From W0P28-013 sp051878315 (GTDB taxonomy: Bacteria > Bacteroidota > Bacteroidia > Bacteroidales > Paludibacteraceae), in assembly GCA_051878315.1 (NCBI GenBank), contig JBJEJW010000016.1, positions 1 to 24,979 on the forward strand: a stretch of 24,979 nt of DNA, read 5' to 3'. The notes beneath the pieces are model-generated. The model saw only the letters and a list, made by a program, of their open reading frames with translations, was not told the DNA's origin and did not search any database. The translations under genes were made by a program, and so were the position numbers. Shown here one piece after another: positions 16,532 through 24,919 of the stretch. Every line of letters starts with the position of its first letter. Position 1 is the stretch's first letter.

Positions 16532-19500
16532 TCAAGCCCAAACCTCTCAACTCGTGTAATAATACATTCAACGATTCCGGTATGCCGGCATTTGGCATCG
16601 GTTCGCCTTTTACGATTGCTTCGTAAGCACGCGCACGTCCCATCACGTCATCCGATTTAACGGTCAGAATCTCTTGCAGGATATACGATGCGCCAAAAGC
16701 TTCGAGTGCCCATACCTCCATCTCACCGAAACGCTGTCCGCCGAATTGTGCTTTACCACCAAGCGGTTGTTGCGTAATGAGCGAGTATGGACCAATGGAA
16801 CGAGCGTGCATTTTGTCTTCGACCATGTGACCAAGCTTCAGGAAGTAGGTTACACCTACTGTTGCAGGTTGGTCAAAGCGTTCACCGGTGCCACCATCAT
16901 ACAAATATGTTTTGCCATAACGCGGTACGCCGGCTTTGTCGCACCACTCATTCAAGTCGTCCAACGACGCGCCATCGAAAATGGGTGTTGCAAATTTTAC
17001 GCCAAGTTCTTTGCCTGCCCAACCAAGTACAGCCTCAAATATCTGTCCGAGGTTCATACGCGAAGGCACGCCCAGCGGATTCAATACGATATCGACAGGT
17101 GTACCATCCTCGAGGAACGGCATATCTTCCTGACTGACAATTTTCGATACAATACCCTTATTACCATGACGACCGGCCATTTTGTCGCCCACGCGAATTT
17201 TACGTTTTTTCGCGATATAGACTTTAGCCAATTGGATAATACCCGAAGGCAGTTCGTCGCCAATGGTTACATTGAATTTCTGACGTTTCAAACGAGCATC
17301 GGCCTCTTTGTACTTGCGCAAATAGTTCATCACGATGTCACGAATCAAATCGTTTTTGTGCGCATCGGTCGTCCATTTGGTCAGTTGTACGGTAGCAAAA
17401 TCGATTTCGTTGAGCATTTTTTGCGTAAATTTCATACCTTTCGGGATGAGATCGCCACCCAAGAAATCTTTCACGCCCTGCGACGTTTTGCCACTCGTTA
17501 CAGCCACCAATTTTTCGATCAATCGGGCTTTCAAAGCCGCGGTTTCTTTTTCGAACTCGGCATCAAGTTTGGCCAATATCTCTTTATCGTTATTGCGGGT
17601 CTTACGACTATGTTGCGCTTTGGCATACAATTCGCGTCCTATCACAACACCTCTCAGCGACGGCGACGCTTTCAGCGAGGCGTCTTTCACATCGCCGGCT
17701 TTATCGCCAAAGATGGCGCGTAGCAGTTTTTCTTCCGGTGTCGGGTCGGTTTCGCCTTTCGGCGTGATTTTACCAATCAATATGTCGCCGGGGATAACGT
17801 GCGCACCTATGCGAATAATACCGTTTTCGTCCAAATTTTTGGTAGCATCTTCGCTCACATTCGGTATATCGGACGTCAATTCCTCCAAACCGCGTTTCGT
17901 TTCACGTACTTCGAGGGTGTATTCGCTTACATGAACCGACGTGTAAATGTCTTCACGAACCACGCGTTCATTTATCACAATAGCATCCTCGTAGTTATAA
18001 CCTTTCCACGGCATATAAGCCACTTTCAGGTTTCGTCCCAAGGCCAATTCGCCATTCTGACTCGAATATCCTTCGGTCAGTATTTGGTTCAACGTTACAC
18101 GGTCACCTTTCTTTACTATCGGGCGCAGGTCGATGGTAGTATCTTGGTTTGTACGCTCGAACTTCGGTAACCGATAGTCTTTGACTGACGAATCGAAGTT
18201 GACAAAGTCTTCTTCTTCCGTACGGTCGTACCGAATCCGAATAACACTTGCATCGACAAATTCGACAACACCGTCGCCTTCGGCCATGATTTGCGTACGC
18301 GAGTCACGTATCAATTGACGTTCTATACCGGTTCCGACAATCGGGGCTTCAGGACGCAATACAGGCACAGCCTGACGCATCATGTTAGCACCCATCAGCG
18401 CACGGTTGGCATCGTCGTGTTCCAAGAACGGAATTAACGCAGCTGCAATCGAGGCAATCTGTTGCGGAGCCACGTCCATCAAATCGACCTGACCGGGCGC
18501 TACCAATGGGAAATCGGCTTCCAAACGCGATTTCACTTTGTTGCGTATAAAACGTCCGTCGGTATCAAGTGGAGCATTACCTTGTGCTACAACCAAGTTT
18601 TCTTCATCTTCGGCCGTCATATATACAATACCGTTGTCCGACAAATCCACTTGACCGTTCTCCACCTTACGATACGGTGTTTCGATAAATCCTAAATCAT
18701 TGATTTTTGCATAAACGCACAACGAGGATATCAGACCGATATTTGGGCCTTCAGGCGACTCAATCGGGCAAAGACGACCATAGTGCGTATAATGCACGTC
18801 GCGCACCTCGAAACCGGCGCGGTCGCGGCTCAAACCGCCGGGACCAAGAGCCGACAAACGACGCTTGTGCGTAACTTCGGCCAACGGATTGGTCTGATCC
18901 ATAAATTGCGACAATGCATTCGTACCAAAATACGAATTGATAACCGACGAAATCGTTTTGGCATTTATCAAATCAATCGGTGTAAATACCTCATTATCAC
19001 GCACATTCATTCGCTCGCGAATCGTGCGACTCATACGGGCAAGACCGACATTAAATTGTTGATACAACTGTTCGCCGACAGTGCGCACACGTCGATTGCT
19101 CAAATGGTCGATGTCATCAACCTCCACTTTTGAATTTATGAGTTGAATCAAGTACTTGATAATGGCGATAATATCCTCTTTTTCAAGCACATGTACATCG
19201 ATGTTGTCCGTTTTCCCATTAAACAACTTGCGATTGATGCGGTAACGACCGACTTCACCCAAATCATAACGTTTTTCGGAGAAGAACAAACCGTTCACCA
19301 ACTCGCGCGCAGAAGCATCATCGGCTGGTTCCGCGTTACGCAACTGACGATAAATATGCAACACGGCTTCGCGTTCCGTATTACTCGGGTCTTTTTGTAG
19401 CGTGTTGTAAATGATGGTAAAATCATCCATATCTTGTCCCTCTTTGTGCAACAAGATGGTCTGATTACCCGACTCGATAATATCATCGATATGCGATGCT

Positions 19501-20333
19501 TCGAGCACTGTTTCACGGTCAACAAGCACTTTCGAGCGTTCTACGCTGGCAACCTCGCCGGTATCTTCATCCACGAAGTCTTCTGTCCATTTTTTCAACA
19601 CACGAACAGCCAACTTACGCCCAAGATATTTTTTCAAATTCGTTTTATTCACTTTCACTTCTTCGGCCAAACCAAACGTTTCCAAAATATTTTGGTCGCT
19701 TTCGTAGCCGATTGCACGCAACAATGTAGTAACCGGCAATTTTTTCTTGCGGTCGATGTAAGCATACATCACATTGTTAATATCCGTTGCAAATTCAATC
19801 CATGAACCGCGGAACGGAATAATACGCGCTGAATACAATTTTGTACCGTTTGCATGAATACTCGAGCCAAAGAACACACCCGGCGAACGATGCAATTGCG
19901 ACACAATGACACGTTCGGCACCATTGATCACAAACGTACCTTTAGATGTCATATAGGGTATCGGCCCTAAATACACATCTTGAATCACAGTATCAAAATC
20001 TTCATGATCCGGGTCGGTGCAATAGAGTTTTAATTTGGCCTTCAACGGCACACTATAAGTCAATCCGCGCCGAATACACTCTTCAATAGTATAACGCGGC
20101 GGATCGATATAATAATCGAGGAACTCCAATACGAAGTTATTACGCGTATCAGTAATCGGGAAATTCTCGGCGAAAACGCGATACAAACCTTCGTTTTTTC
20201 TCTTCTCAGGTGGAGTATCAAGCTGGAAGAAATCTTGAAATGATTTTAGCTGCACCTCCAAAAAATCAGGATATGCCATCTGATTTCGGATAGTAGCAAA
20301 GCTAATTCGTTGATTTTCAGTATTTGAAGACAT
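16515..20333 (-). CDS. rpoB: DNA-directed RNA polymerase subunit β
   Basis: The 1272-residue subunit pairs with β' to form the RNA polymerase core. The rifampicin-binding region at about 475-500 reads FMDQTNPLAE then THKRRLSALGPGG, with the D, H and S residues of the usual susceptible form. The next conserved segment is GRLCPIESPEGPNIGLI. Near the C-terminus are KMAGRHGNKG and GGKAQFGGQRFGEMEVWALEA. The start ATG 20333 (MSSNTENQRISFATIRNQ) follows an A/T-rich stretch with no Shine-Dalgarno sequence, as is common in the phylum. It is separated from rplL by 107 bp containing an attenuator-like hairpin. Confidence 0.99.
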   Translation of the reverse strand: MSSNTENQRISFATIRNQMAYPDFLEVQLKSFQDFFQLDTPPEKRKNEGLYRVFAENFPITDTRNNFVLEFLDYYIDPPRYTIEECIRRGLTYSVPLKAKLKLYCTDPDHEDFDTVIQDVYLGPIPYMTSKGTFVINGAERVIVSQLHRSPGVFFGSSIHANGTKLYSARIIPFRGSWIEFATDINNVMYAYIDRKKKLPVTTLLRAIGYESDQNILETFGLAEEVKVNKTNLKKYLGRKLAVRVLKKWTEDFVDEDTGEVASVERSKVLVDRETVLEASHIDDIIESGNQTILLHKEGQDMDDFTIIYNTLQKDPSNTEREAVLHIYRQLRNAEPADDASARELVNGLFFSEKRYDLGEVGRYRINRKLFNGKTDNIDVHVLEKEDIIAIIKYLIQLINSKVEVDDIDHLSNRRVRTVGEQLYQQFNVGLARMSRTIRERMNVRDNEVFTPIDLINAKTISSVINSYFGTNALSQFMDQTNPLAEVTHKRRLSALGPGGLSRDRAGFEVRDVHYTHYGRLCPIESPEGPNIGLISSLCVYAKINDLGFIETPYRKVENGQVDLSDNGIVYMTAEDEENLVVAQGNAPLDTDGRFIRNKVKSRLEADFPLVAPGQVDLMDVAPQQIASIAAALIPFLEHDDANRALMGANMMRQAVPVLRPEAPIVGTGIERQLIRDSRTQIMAEGDGVVEFVDASVIRIRYDRTEEEDFVNFDSSVKDYRLPKFERTNQDTTIDLRPIVKKGDRVTLNQILTEGYSSQNGELALGRNLKVAYMPWKGYNYEDAIVINERVVREDIYTSVHVSEYTLEVRETKRGLEELTSDIPNVSEDATKNLDENGIIRIGAHVIPGDILIGKITPKGETDPTPEEKLLRAIFGDKAGDVKDASLKASPSLRGVVIGRELYAKAQHSRKTRNNDKEILAKLDAEFEKETAALKARLIEKLVAVTSGKTSQGVKDFLGGDLIPKGMKFTQKMLNEIDFATVQLTKWTTDAHKNDLIRDIVMNYLRKYKEADARLKRQKFNVTIGDELPSGIIQLAKVYIAKKRKIRVGDKMAGRHGNKGIVSKIVSQEDMPFLEDGTPVDIVLNPLGVPSRMNLGQIFEAVLGWAGKELGVKFATPIFDGASLDDLNEWCDKAGVPRYGKTYLYDGGTGERFDQPATVGVTYFLKLGHMVEDKMHARSIGPYSLITQQPLGGKAQFGGQRFGEMEVWALEAFGASYILQEILTVKSDDVMGRARAYEAIVKGEPMPNAGIPESLNVLLHELRGLGLSVSLD

Positions 20334-20373
20334 TTATTTAGTGTATTTGTTGAACTTACTTTGTGTTATACAT

Positions 20374-20431
20374 AAAAAGGCTTAGAGTCCCGTTTTACCG
20401 GGATTCTAAACCGAGTTTCCTGAAAATCAGG
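20374..20431 (-). terminator. Attenuator-like hairpins between rplL and rpoB
   Basis: Going downstream from rplL on the minus strand, a small CCTGA/TCAGG hairpin (20419-20431) is followed by TTAGAATCCCG paired with CGGGACTCTAA (20399-20409 and 20382-20392, one A·C mismatch, 6-base loop). GCC and TTTTT then follow near 20375-20381. The form is that of a weak terminator. A partial attenuator at the same junction is known in E. coli, where it sets more L7/L12 than RNA polymerase; the same role here is inferred. Confidence 0.6.
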
Positions 20432-20440
20432 GTGTTAGAC

Positions 20441-20818
20441 TTACTTAAGTTCAACTTCAGCACCTGCGTCGGTCAATTGCTTTTTCAGAGATTCGGCCTC
20501 TTCTTTAGCAACCCCTTCTTTAACAGCAGCTGGAGCAGCGTCTACGATATCTTTTGCTTCTTTCAAACCAAGGCCTGTGAGTTCTTTCACAAGTTTTACG
20601 ATTTGAAGTTTGTTAGCACCTGCCGATTTCAAAACAACGTCAAACGACGATTTTTCTTCGGCGGCCGGAGCTGCGCCGGCAGCAGGACCAGCGGCTACAG
20701 CTACAGCTGCGGCTGCAGGTTCGATACCATATTCGTTTTTCAAAATTTCGGCCAACTCATTTACTTCTTTAACTGTAAGGTTAACCAATTGTTCTGCAAA
20801 AGCTTTCAAATCTGCCAT
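20441..20818 (-). CDS. rplL: 50S ribosomal protein L7/L12
   Basis: The 125-residue protein forms the stalk dimers that recruit translational GTPases. The N-terminal dimerisation and L10-binding helices span about 1-32 (KAFAEQLVNLTVKEVNELAE), an Ala/Gly-rich flexible hinge about 33-54, and the C-terminal domain includes DVVLKSAGANKLQIVKLVKE and TGLGLKEAKDIVDAAP, where the factor-binding lysines lie. Length and motifs are normal. It follows rplJ by 45 A/T-rich bases. Confidence 0.98.
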   Translation of the reverse strand: MADLKAFAEQLVNLTVKEVNELAEILKNEYGIEPAAAAVAVAAGPAAGAAPAAEEKSSFDVVLKSAGANKLQIVKLVKELTGLGLKEAKDIVDAAPAAVKEGVAKEEAESLKKQLTDAGAEVELK

Positions 20819-20863
20819 TGTAATAAATTTTTATGTGTTTGTAATTTTATTTTTGTTAATTGT

Positions 20864-21379
20864 TTATCGTTCAGAGAGTGTTTGAAGCACACCATGAATC
20901 GTATTTCCTCCAGATTGGAGTGCGGACACAACGTTCTTAACAGGCGATTGCAACAAGGTGATGAGTTCGCCGATAAGTTCGTTCTTGCTCTTGATTGCAA
21001 CAAGAGCATCAAGTTGGTTGGCACCGACATAAACACATTCCTCAACATAAGCTGCTTTCAGTACCGGTTTCTGCGTTTCCTTGCTAAACTCTTTGATCAA
21101 TTTAGCAGGAGCATTACCTGTGTTCGAAAACAACACCGTCGTATTCTCTTTGAAAGAATCTGCCAACGCTGATGTATCAAAACCGTTAGCCTCCAAAGCT
21201 TTCTTGAACAACGAGTTCTTTACAACCACCATTTTTACTTCTTGTGCATTGCACAAGCGGCGGAGTTTGCTCACTTGTTCAGCATTTAAGCCTTGAGCCT
21301 CAGTCAAATAGAAATGACTATAAGCGTTGAGAGTGTCTTGTAATTGCGAAATGATTATGCTTTTATCTTCCTTTTTCAT
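20864..21379 (-). CDS. rplJ: 50S ribosomal protein L10
   Basis: The 171-residue protein is the base of the ribosomal stalk, binding 23S rRNA through its N-terminal domain and L7/L12 dimers through its C-terminal helix. Family features include the N-terminal LTEAQGLNAEQVSKLRRLC, followed by KMVVVKNSLFKKAL (about 53-66). The ATG is preceded by AGGAG at 8 bases' distance (21388-21392), one of few Shine-Dalgarno-like sites here. The gap to rplA is only 13 bp, so any L10-binding autoregulatory leader would have to lie inside the rplA coding region. Confidence 0.97.
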   Translation of the reverse strand: MKKEDKSIIISQLQDTLNAYSHFYLTEAQGLNAEQVSKLRRLCNAQEVKMVVVKNSLFKKALEANGFDTSALADSFKENTTVLFSNTGNAPAKLIKEFSKETQKPVLKAAYVEECVYVGANQLDALVAIKSKNELIGELITLLQSPVKNVVSALQSGGNTIHGVLQTLSER

Positions 21380-21392
21380 ACTTCAGTCTCCT

Positions 21393-22094
21393 TTAGTTTT
21401 TCTCGTCGATGGCCTTCGTATCGATTTTGATACCACGGCTCATTGTACTTGAAAGATAAACGCTTTTCACATAAGTACCTTTCGCAGACGATGGTTTCAA
21501 TTTAATGATTGTAGCCATAAACGCACGCGCATTCTCGGCTATCTTCGCTGCCTCAAACGATACTTTTCCGATGGAAGTGTGAACAATACCGGCTTTATCA
21601 ACTTTGAAGTCGATTTTACCTTGTTTTACTTCGGTAACAGCTTTACCAATCTCCATTGTTACAGTACCGCTCTTCGGGTTAGGCATCAAGCCGCGAGGAC
21701 CGAGTACACGACCCAAAGCGCCGATTTTACCCATAATCGAAGGCATTGTGATAATCACATCAATATCTGTCCATCCTCCTTTAATCTTCTCGATGTATTC
21801 GTCAAGTCCCACATAATCGGCTCCGGCTGCTTTGGCTTCGGCCTCTTTGTCAGGAGTACACAATGCGAGAACCCGTACTTGTTTACCCGTACCATTGGGC
21901 AACGACACAACACCACGAACCATCTGGTTCGCCTTGCGTGGGTCAACACCCAAACGTACATCAATATCCACAGAGGCATCAAAGTTGGTAGTTGTTATTT
22001 CTTTTACCAATTTTGCGGCTTCATCAAGAGTATAAGCTTTCCCTGCTTCAATTTTCTCGGCAGCCAACTTTTGTTTTTTTGTAAGTTTACCCAT
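21393..22094 (-). CDS. rplA: 50S ribosomal protein L1
   Basis: The 233-residue protein forms the mobile L1 stalk that helps release E-site tRNA, and in many bacteria represses its own operon by binding the mRNA. The signature LGRVLGPRGLMPNPKSGTVT lies near 129-148, preceded by IDVIITMPSIMGKIGALG; MGKLTKKQKLAAEKI opens the protein. It is of normal length and has 20 bp to rplK upstream. Confidence 0.98.
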   Translation of the reverse strand: MGKLTKKQKLAAEKIEAGKAYTLDEAAKLVKEITTTNFDASVDIDVRLGVDPRKANQMVRGVVSLPNGTGKQVRVLALCTPDKEAEAKAAGADYVGLDEYIEKIKGGWTDIDVIITMPSIMGKIGALGRVLGPRGLMPNPKSGTVTMEIGKAVTEVKQGKIDFKVDKAGIVHTSIGKVSFEAAKIAENARAFMATIIKLKPSSAKGTYVKSVYLSSTMSRGIKIDTKAIDEKN

Positions 22095-22114
22095 TTTCGA
22101 ATTGAAGTTTAATG

Positions 22115-22555
22115 TTAGACATTAGGGAACTCGCCTTTGACGGCAATACCCATACTACGAGCCGTTCCGGCTACCATACGCATAGCCGACTCTACTGTGA
22201 AACAGTTCAAATCGGGCATTTTGTCTTCAGCAATGGCTTTCACTTGATCCCAAGTGATTTCAGCCACCTTTTTACGATTCGGCTCGGCCGAACCGCTCTT
22301 AACTTTCGCCGCTTCGAGCAACTGAATCGCTACCGGAGGCGTTTTTACAACAAAAGTAAACGATTTGTCTGTGTAATAAGTAATAACAACCGGCAAAATT
22401 TTGCCTGCTTTGTCTTGGGTTCTGGCATTAAATTGCTTGCAAAAATCCATAATGTTGATGCCTTTCGAGCCCAACGCAGGACCAACCGGAGGCGACGGAT
22501 TAGCCGCACCACCTTTAATTTGCAATTTGATAAGTCCAGCAATTTCTTTAGCCAT
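22115..22555 (-). CDS. rplK: 50S ribosomal protein L11
   Basis: The 146-residue protein binds the GTPase-associated region of 23S rRNA. The N-terminal domain has the proline-rich ANPSPPVGPALGSKGINIMD (about 18-37), the part contacted by thiopeptide antibiotics. The C-terminal rRNA-binding domain ends with ARSMGIAVKGEFPNV, containing the family's T-A-RSMG signature. It follows nusG by 63 bp, in which a weak GTAAC/GTTAC hairpin spans the nusG stop codon. Confidence 0.98.
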   Translation of the reverse strand: MAKEIAGLIKLQIKGGAANPSPPVGPALGSKGINIMDFCKQFNARTQDKAGKILPVVITYYTDKSFTFVVKTPPVAIQLLEAAKVKSGSAEPNRKKVAEITWDQVKAIAEDKMPDLNCFTVESAMRMVAGTARSMGIAVKGEFPNV

Positions 22556-22618
22556 AATTTTAAGATTTTGTTGTTAATTGTAAGTTTGCGAGCACAGCAA
22601 CGCGCGTAACCCCGTCCG

Positions 22619-23164
22619 TTACTCTTTCTCTACTTGCATAAAACCCAGTTCCAACGGGGTTTTACGACCGAATATCTTCACCATTACTTTGAGTTTCTTC
22701 CTCTCGTTATTCACATCTTCGATAACACCGGAGAAACCGCCAAACGGGCCGGCGATTACTTTGACGCTCTCGCCCACGCTGAATGGCACCGCAATTACCT
22801 CATCACCGTTTTGTTGGTCGTCGATAGTGCCAAGTATTCTTGTAACTTCCGACGGACGCAACGGAATAGGAGCACCTCCCGGTGTTTCGCCCAAAAAGCC
22901 TAACACGTTCGGGATGTTACGCAAACGTCCCATCGTTTCGCGTGTCATATTGGCTTCCACAAGCACATAACCCGGCAGATAACTGCGTTCTTTGATTACT
23001 CGTTTACCATTACGTACTTGATACACTTTTTCCATCGGTATGAGAACCTGAGCAACCGTTTGGCCTAAATCGGAAACACGAAGTTCTGCTTCCGCATATT
23101 CCTTCACTTTGTTTTCCTTGCCACTAATGGCTTTAAGCACATACCACTTAAAATTCTCAGACAT
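22619..23164 (-). CDS. nusG: Transcription elongation/antitermination factor NusG
   Basis: The 181-residue protein has the NGN domain (about 1-115; KWYVLKAISGKENKV and RSYLPGYVLVEANMT), which binds the RNA polymerase clamp, and a C-terminal KOW domain (about 128-175; VGESVKVIAGPFGGFSGVIE), which contacts Rho or S10. The start ATG is preceded by GGGAGG at a 5-base spacing (23170-23175), an unusually good Shine-Dalgarno sequence for this phylum. It follows secE by 14 bp, the standard secE-nusG pair. Confidence 0.97.
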   Translation of the reverse strand: MSENFKWYVLKAISGKENKVKEYAEAELRVSDLGQTVAQVLIPMEKVYQVRNGKRVIKERSYLPGYVLVEANMTRETMGRLRNIPNVLGFLGETPGGAPIPLRPSEVTRILGTIDDQQNGDEVIAVPFSVGESVKVIAGPFGGFSGVIEDVNNERKKLKVMVKIFGRKTPLELGFMQVEKE

Positions 23165-23178
23165 CTTAACCTCCCGAA

Positions 23179-23370
23179 TTAGAGTACCTTGTTGTAAATA
23201 AACGTCATGAGGCTCTCAAAACCCAAGTCCATAACCCAAACGATGAGCGCAATAATTAGGGAAGCAACTAAAACAACTACCGCGCTATTGGTCAGTTCCT
23301 GCCGCGAAGGCCAAGAGGTCTTGTGGACAAGTTCCCGATAGGACTCTTTGAAATAATTGATGAGTTTCAT
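23179..23370 (-). CDS. secE: Preprotein translocase subunit SecE
   Basis: The 63-residue protein is the short, single-span form of SecE, the subunit that clamps SecY in the membrane. The amphipathic helix NYFKESYRELVHKTSWPSRQ carries the conserved W-P just before the transmembrane helix (about 30-50, VVVLVASLIIALIVWVMDLG). ATG 23370 is chosen because the frame upstream runs into tRNA-Trp, ending 20 bp before this ATG. Its place between tRNA-Trp and nusG is the expected one. Confidence 0.95.
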   Translation of the reverse strand: MKLINYFKESYRELVHKTSWPSRQELTNSAVVVLVASLIIALIVWVMDLGFESLMTFIYNKVL

Positions 23371-23390
23371 ATTCTCGCAAATAGATTTTT

Positions 23391-23466
23391 TGGCACGGAA
23401 GGAGAGGCTCGAACTCCCGACACCTGGTTTTGGAGACCAGTGCTCTACCAACTGAGCTACTTCCGT
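23391..23466 (-). tRNA. tRNA-Trp (anticodon CCA)
   Basis: The 73-base cloverleaf plus an encoded 3' CCA (23391-23393) folds fully: acceptor ACGGAAG/CTTCCGT, anticodon stem CTGGT/ACCAG with loop CTCCAAA (anticodon CCA), T-arm GGGAG/CTCTC. The discriminator is G, as required for tryptophan. It is embedded between tuf and secE and is probably cut from the operon transcript. It is the only tRNA in the window whose 3' end is visible and encodes CCA. Confidence 0.97.
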
Positions 23467-23471
23467 AAATA

Positions 23472-23505
23472 GCAGGGAAAGCATTACTGCCGTTCCCTGC
23501 CGTTC
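23472..23505 (-). repeat. Hairpin and tandem 9-base repeat between tuf and tRNA-Trp
   Basis: An 8-bp perfect inverted repeat GCAGGGAA/TTCCCTGC (23472-23479 and 23493-23500) with a 13-base loop lies 5 bases before the tRNA-Trp 5' end. Overlapping it, CTGCCGTTC (plus strand) is repeated at 23487-23495 and 23497-23505. There is no T-run. A role in separating the tuf mRNA from the tRNA is plausible but inferred. Confidence 0.5.
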
Positions 23506-23522
23506 TTAATTACCGTTGGTGA

Positions 23523-24713
23523 TTAATCAATCAGTTTCGTGATTTGACCCGAACCTACCGTACGACCACCTTCACGGATAGCGAAGCGAAGACCTTCGGA
23601 GCAAGCTACAGGATAGATCAATTTAACTGTAATTTCCAAGTTATCGCCCGGCATTACCATCTCTGTTCCTTCCGGCAAAGTGATTTCGCCGGTTACGTCC
23701 ATTGTACGGATGTAGAATTGAGGACGATATTTATTGTGGAACGGAGTGTGACGACCACCTTCTTCTTTCTTCAGGATATAAACCGAAGCTTTGAATTGGC
23801 TGTAAGTTTTTACGACACCCGGGTGCGTAATAACCATACCACGTTTGATTTCGTTTTTGTCGATACCACGGAGCAACAAACCTACGTTATCGCCGGCTTC
23901 GCCTTGATCGAGCAATTTACGGAACATTTCAACGCCGGTAACAACCGATTTTTTGTCCTCGCCCAAGCCAAGGATTTGAACTTCGTCGCCCACTTTGACA
24001 ACACCTGTTTCTACACGACCGGTAGCAACCGTACCACGACCCGTGATCGAGAATACGTCTTCTACAGGCATCAAGAAAGGTTTATCAATGGCACGCGGAG
24101 GCAATTGAATCCAATTGTCAACGGCATCCATCAATTCCATTACTTTGTCAACCCATTGTTCTTCGCCGTTCAATGCGCCGAGGGCCGAACCACGAATGAT
24201 AGGCGTATTGTCGCCGTCGAATTCATAGAACGAAAGCAGTTCGCGCATTTCCATTTCTACCAAGTCAAGCATTTCAGGATCGTCCACCATGTCGCATTTG
24301 TTCATAAATACAACCAAGCGCGGTACGTTTACCTGACGAGCCAACAAGATATGTTCGCGAGTTTGAGGCATCGGACCATCAGTTGCAGCAACAACGATGA
24401 TAGCACCGTCCATTTGAGCAGCACCGGTTACCATGTTTTTAACATAGTCAGCGTGTCCCGGGCAGTCAACGTGTGCATAGTGGCGATTAGCCGTTTCGTA
24501 CTCGATATGAGCGGTGTTAATGGTGATACCACGCTCTTTTTCTTCCGGTGCGTTATCGATTTGGTCGAACGATTTGATTTCTTCGTTACCGAATCCTTTT
24601 TCGTGAAGCACCTTCGAAATAGCAGCGGTCAACGTCGTTTTACCATGATCGACGTGGCCAATTGTACCAATGTTTACATGCGGTTTGGTACGTTCGAATT
24701 TTTCTTTTGCCAT
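23523..24713 (-). CDS. tuf: Translation elongation factor Tu
   Basis: The 396-residue GTPase delivers aminoacyl-tRNA to the ribosome. GTP-binding motifs are GHVDHGKT (19-26), DCPGH (83-87) and NKCD (138-141), with the switch I segment RGITINTAHIEYE near 61-73. Domains 2 and 3 follow, including GRGTVATGRVE and the C-terminal GGRTVGSGQITKLI. Length and residues are normal. It is co-oriented between tRNA-Thr (44 bp upstream) and tRNA-Trp (56 bp downstream); no promoter is visible immediately upstream, so it is likely read from beyond the tRNAs. Confidence 0.99.
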   Translation of the reverse strand: MAKEKFERTKPHVNIGTIGHVDHGKTTLTAAISKVLHEKGFGNEEIKSFDQIDNAPEEKERGITINTAHIEYETANRHYAHVDCPGHADYVKNMVTGAAQMDGAIIVVAATDGPMPQTREHILLARQVNVPRLVVFMNKCDMVDDPEMLDLVEMEMRELLSFYEFDGDNTPIIRGSALGALNGEEQWVDKVMELMDAVDNWIQLPPRAIDKPFLMPVEDVFSITGRGTVATGRVETGVVKVGDEVQILGLGEDKKSVVTGVEMFRKLLDQGEAGDNVGLLLRGIDKNEIKRGMVITHPGVVKTYSQFKASVYILKKEEGGRHTPFHNKYRPQFYIRTMDVTGEITLPEGTEMVMPGDNLEITVKLIYPVACSEGLRFAIREGGRTVGSGQITKLID

Positions 24714-24757
24714 AACTCAAAAAATATTAAAAGTGTTATTAATAATAAGTTTCGTTG

Positions 24758-24829
<72 letters not shown>

Positions 24830-24840
24830 AAAAAGCGTCG

Positions 24841-24913
24841 AGCGGAAAACGGGACTCAAACCCGCGACCCCCAGCTTGGAAGGCTAGTGCTCTATCGACT
24901 GAGCTATTTCCGC
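24841..24913 (-). tRNA. tRNA-Gly (anticodon TCC)
   Basis: The 73-base cloverleaf has acceptor GCGGAAA/TTTCCGC, anticodon stem CTAGC/GCTGG (one T·G pair) with loop CTTCCAA (anticodon TCC, reads GGA and probably GGG) and T-arm GCGGG/CCCGT with loop TTTGAGT. The discriminator is T and no CCA is encoded. It is 6 bp from tRNA-Tyr. Confidence 0.96.
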
Positions 24914-24919
24914 AAAGTG

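Noticed and set aside
16674..17723. A 349-codon open frame antisense to rpoB
   Set aside because: It mirrors conserved rpoB codons, has unusual composition (many Phe, His, Arg, Cys) and no start context or family resemblance.
20363..21172. A 269-codon plus-strand frame across rplL and rplJ
   Set aside because: It crosses two well-supported minus-strand ribosomal genes and their gap, is very rich in Phe and Cys, and has no recognised domain.
22606..22622. GTAAC/GTTAC hairpin spanning the nusG stop codon
   Set aside because: Five base pairs only, with a 7-base loop; too weak to call alone, although it resembles the rpoB stop-codon hairpin in position.
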